NCBI GenBank assembly: GCA_027923505.1
Contig: BROI01000002.1
Location: 434,001 to 498,000, forward strand
Length of the DNA stretch: 64,000 nucleotides
From: Mayamaea pseudoterrestris
Lineage: Eukaryota > Bacillariophyta > Bacillariophyceae > Sellaphorales > Sellaphoraceae
Direction of reading: 5' to 3'
Shown here: positions 61,939-64,000 of the stretch, one piece after another
How positions within the stretch are numbered: the stretch's first letter is position 1
How the letters are laid out: each line of letters opens with the position of its first letter
Translations under genes and position numbers: made by a program
The notes under the pieces: model-generated
Told to the model about the DNA's origin: nothing
Databases searched by the model: none
The model's input: only the letters and a program-made list of their open reading frames with translations

Positions 61939-63465
61939 ATGGGTATTTGCTTTCCTGCCAACACCTTGATACGTCCTCGGCAGGAATCACATAGCGTGTC
62001 GCATCGGTCTCATTTTATCCATCGACGTCGCTGCAAAAATGTGACCATGGCACAAACTTGCATTCAGCGACTTCCATCTGGAGCAGGCATGAACCATCCT
62101 TCGCCAAACGATATTGTCAGTGATGATGAAGGAGAAGAGCTCGTGCTGGTCGCAATGAAAGAAATACATTTAGACAGCCAAAACGGCAACATCAGCGTAA
62201 CGAACGCCTCTGAAACTGTCACTGATAATGCGCAGCATTTCGTTCTTCCGCCTTGTCCGGTCACAATCCTCAGCGGCTTTCTCGGCAGCGGCAAGACGAC
62301 GCTCATTAGCTACATTTTAAAGTCGCCAGATCATGGGAAACGGATTGCTGTCATTGAGAACGAATTTGGAGACGGCCTCGACGTTGAATCCATGATTGCG
62401 CGCGATGGTTCGCAAAACAATGCCAGTCTTCAGGAACTGATCGAGTTACCAAATGGATGCGTTTGCTGCACTGTCAAGGATTCTTTGGTGTCTTGTCTTG
62501 AAAATTTGATTACGAAACGCAAGGATCTGGATTATATTCTAATTGAATGTTCCGGAATGGCGAATCCCGGTCCGATCGCGAGCTTGTTTTGGTTGGATGA
62601 TGCTCTCGAGTCAAGGCTGCGCCTGGACGGCATTGTCACCTTGGTGGACGCCAAGCATATAAAGCAGCAGTTACAAGAAACGGAGGAAGCGGCGCAGCAA
62701 ATTGCGTTTGCGGATCGAGTGCTTCTGAACAAGACGGATCTTGTCGAGTCGACGAGTGAGGTGCGAGTCGCGATTGAAAAAATACACCCCACAGCTAACA
62801 TAAAAGAGACGACTTATTCGCAGGTCCCAGATCTTGACTGGATATTGGACGCCAACTGCTACTCGGCGGATCGTTTGGAGGAACTGGAGCGTGCATCCGG
62901 TGCGTTGCATGCAGGTCAACATCATGGCAGCAATGGGCACCATCACTCGCATGACCACGATGATGCAGCTTGTAGCATTTGCATGACACATGGCCATCGA
63001 CATACATCCGATATATCAACCATATCGCTGGTAGAGTCTGGAACCATTGTTTTGATACGCCTTGACCGGTGGCTGGGCTCGATTCTTTGGCCCAATCAGG
63101 ATGAGCAAGTAAGCAGCTCGGATGATGGTTCCAAAGGCAAGTATTCCTCTAATACTAGCCAGCAAGTCTCAGCGCATTTCAAACAAACAGGTCCACAAAT
63201 CTATCGCATCAAGGGTATACTATCTGTCAAGCACTGTCACGGCTACGATCACGAAGATGAAAGTTCCGAGTACATTGATGCGGCAACTGGAATCGATTCG
63301 AGGCGACACATTGTCCAAGCCGTGCATGACTTGTGGGAAGTTCGTCCAGCAAGTGATGCTTTGCAATGGAGCAAAAACGAGGAACGAGTCTGCAAGCTTG
63401 TCGTGATTGGGAAGCGCTTGGAGAAGGAGAACTTGCGGAAAGGGTTTCGAGCGTGCTTTGATTAA
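61939..63465 (+). CDS. CobW/CBWD (ZNG1-like) G3E GTPase metallochaperone
   Basis: The 508-aa single-exon protein has a P-loop GFLGSGKTT at about residue 113, the metal-binding CxCC motif in NGCVCCTVK, an IECSGMANP switch region and the NKTD guanine-specificity motif, so it is a G3E GTPase of the CobW family. A His-rich stretch (HHGSNGHHHSHDHDD) and further H/C residues (CSICMTHGHRH) suggest zinc storage. The CobW C-terminal domain is at the end (IYRIKGILSV...DLWEVRP). ZNG1 proteins deliver zinc to client enzymes. The N-terminal ~40 residues are basic and could be a leader; MAQTC (about residue 37) is an alternative start. Confidence 0.92.
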   Translation: MGICFPANTLIRPRQESHSVSHRSHFIHRRRCKNVTMAQTCIQRLPSGAGMNHPSPNDIVSDDEGEELVLVAMKEIHLDSQNGNISVTNASETVTDNAQHFVLPPCPVTILSGFLGSGKTTLISYILKSPDHGKRIAVIENEFGDGLDVESMIARDGSQNNASLQELIELPNGCVCCTVKDSLVSCLENLITKRKDLDYILIECSGMANPGPIASLFWLDDALESRLRLDGIVTLVDAKHIKQQLQETEEAAQQIAFADRVLLNKTDLVESTSEVRVAIEKIHPTANIKETTYSQVPDLDWILDANCYSADRLEELERASGALHAGQHHGSNGHHHSHDHDDAACSICMTHGHRHTSDISTISLVESGTIVLIRLDRWLGSILWPNQDEQVSSSDDGSKGKYSSNTSQQVSAHFKQTGPQIYRIKGILSVKHCHGYDHEDESSEYIDAATGIDSRRHIVQAVHDLWEVRPASDALQWSKNEERVCKLVVIGKRLEKENLRKGFRACFD

Positions 63466-63687
63466 CTTTTACTGTGGACAATAAATTATCAGACGATCGG
63501 ACAAACAACATCATGACTACATGGCAACAGTTGGACTGTATTTAATGCAGAGTTTCAGCAGCAGCGGGTGAAACTCCTCAACAGATTTGTTTAAAGTGAC
63601 GATTAAGAAGTGTTTATATTTATACTTCTAGCTTGCCCAAGCATATTCTGTGGCGGCGAGACAACTGCACGTTACTTTTTGCACTCA

Positions 63688-64000
63688 TCAATGGTTTAAT
63701 TTCTTTACATAGTAGCTAATGTTAGCCGAGTTTCCCGCCCAGAATGGCCGCCAGCGAAATCCAGCATCCTTGTATCCCAGGCTTGCGTAAAGTTTCACAG
63801 CCGCCTCATTGTCCGGATCAACGTGAAGGTAAAGCCGGGATGCCTTCCAACGCGTCGCTGCAATGGACTCGACACACTGTACCAGCGCTCGACCAATACC
63901 CTTTCCGCGAATCGTTTCGTCCACGGCAAGGTTGCTCAAGTAAGGTTGCAAAATGTCATTTTGATGCGAGTCACGGCCTATTCCAAACGTTTTTGCAAGC
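63688..64000 (-). CDS. GNAT N-acetyltransferase, C-terminal part (runs off the edge)
   Basis: The frame is open from the window edge to the stop at 63688, about 103 codons. It shows the GNAT acetyl-CoA site RGKGIGRALV (R/Q-x-x-G-x-G/A), followed by the LYLHVDPDNEAAVKLYASLGY segment typical of the fold's end. The N-terminal half is beyond the window, so the start is not here. The substrate cannot be told. Confidence 0.85.
   Translation of the reverse strand, partial: LAKTFGIGRDSHQNDILQPYLSNLAVDETIRGKGIGRALVQCVESIAATRWKASRLYLHVDPDNEAAVKLYASLGYKDAGFRWRPFWAGNSANISYYVKKLNH

Overview
The window reads as nuclear DNA of a photosynthetic stramenopile, most likely a diatom. The genes have few, short GT-AG introns of about 80 to 125 nt. 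Several proteins start with a signal peptide that runs into an ASAFAP-like phenylalanine motif, the plastid-targeting signature of algae with secondary red plastids; the desaturase and the PsbP-like protein are the clearest. One gene carries the DUF6824-type domain that is abundant in diatoms, one encodes a lysine-lattice secreted protein resembling silaffins, and there are Ty3/gypsy and Ty1/copia (CoDi-like) retroelements. No RNA genes were recognised.

Layout: 1-6.1 kb is the 3' part of a Ty3/gypsy element with a minisatellite-bearing tail. 6.6-13.7 kb holds UCHL5 (-), SNAPC3 (+), a silaffin-like secreted protein (-), an OCH1-like glycosyltransferase (+) and a plastid-targeted cytochrome-b5 front-end desaturase (-). 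14.1-19.8 kb has a doubtful small gene, a disordered repeat protein (-), a two-SET-domain protein (+) and a tandem, headless copy of that gene's last third. 20.4-27.3 kb has a sirtuin (+), a large OSCA/CSC1-like membrane protein (+) and Nup62 (-). 27.5-31.8 kb is a satellite block with regularly spaced 27-bp palindromes; it surrounds a partial copy of the 3' end of a neighbouring unknown gene. 32.8-40.4 kb has eIF3G (-), a cluster of four paralogous small secreted cysteine-rich proteins and a sulfotransferase-like protein (+). 41.2-51.1 kb is a long MON2-like gene cut near its 3' end by Ty1/copia fossils in two orientations. 51.3-64 kb has a small membrane protein, a heat-shock factor, a prolyl 4-hydroxylase-like protein, a PsbP-like lumen protein, an unknown membrane protein, a D-cysteine desulfhydrase/ACC-deaminase-like enzyme, the DUF6824 protein, a CobW/ZNG1 GTPase and the edge of a GNAT acetyltransferase.

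There is no operon logic; neighbouring genes mostly serve unrelated housekeeping roles. The most novel item is the four-gene secreted family at 34.3-38.4 kb. Each member has eight cysteines after the signal peptide, six of them in one invariant core, and the core is bracketed by R-x-L tripeptides. R-x-L is the cleavage signature described for diatom biosilica proteins, so these may be precursors of excised cysteine-knot-like peptides. The silaffin-like gene at 9.8 kb carries the same R-x-L signature. Other noteworthy items are the palindromic satellite, the SET-gene tandem duplication whose two copies differ almost only at the extreme 3' end, and the retroelement-truncated MON2 gene.
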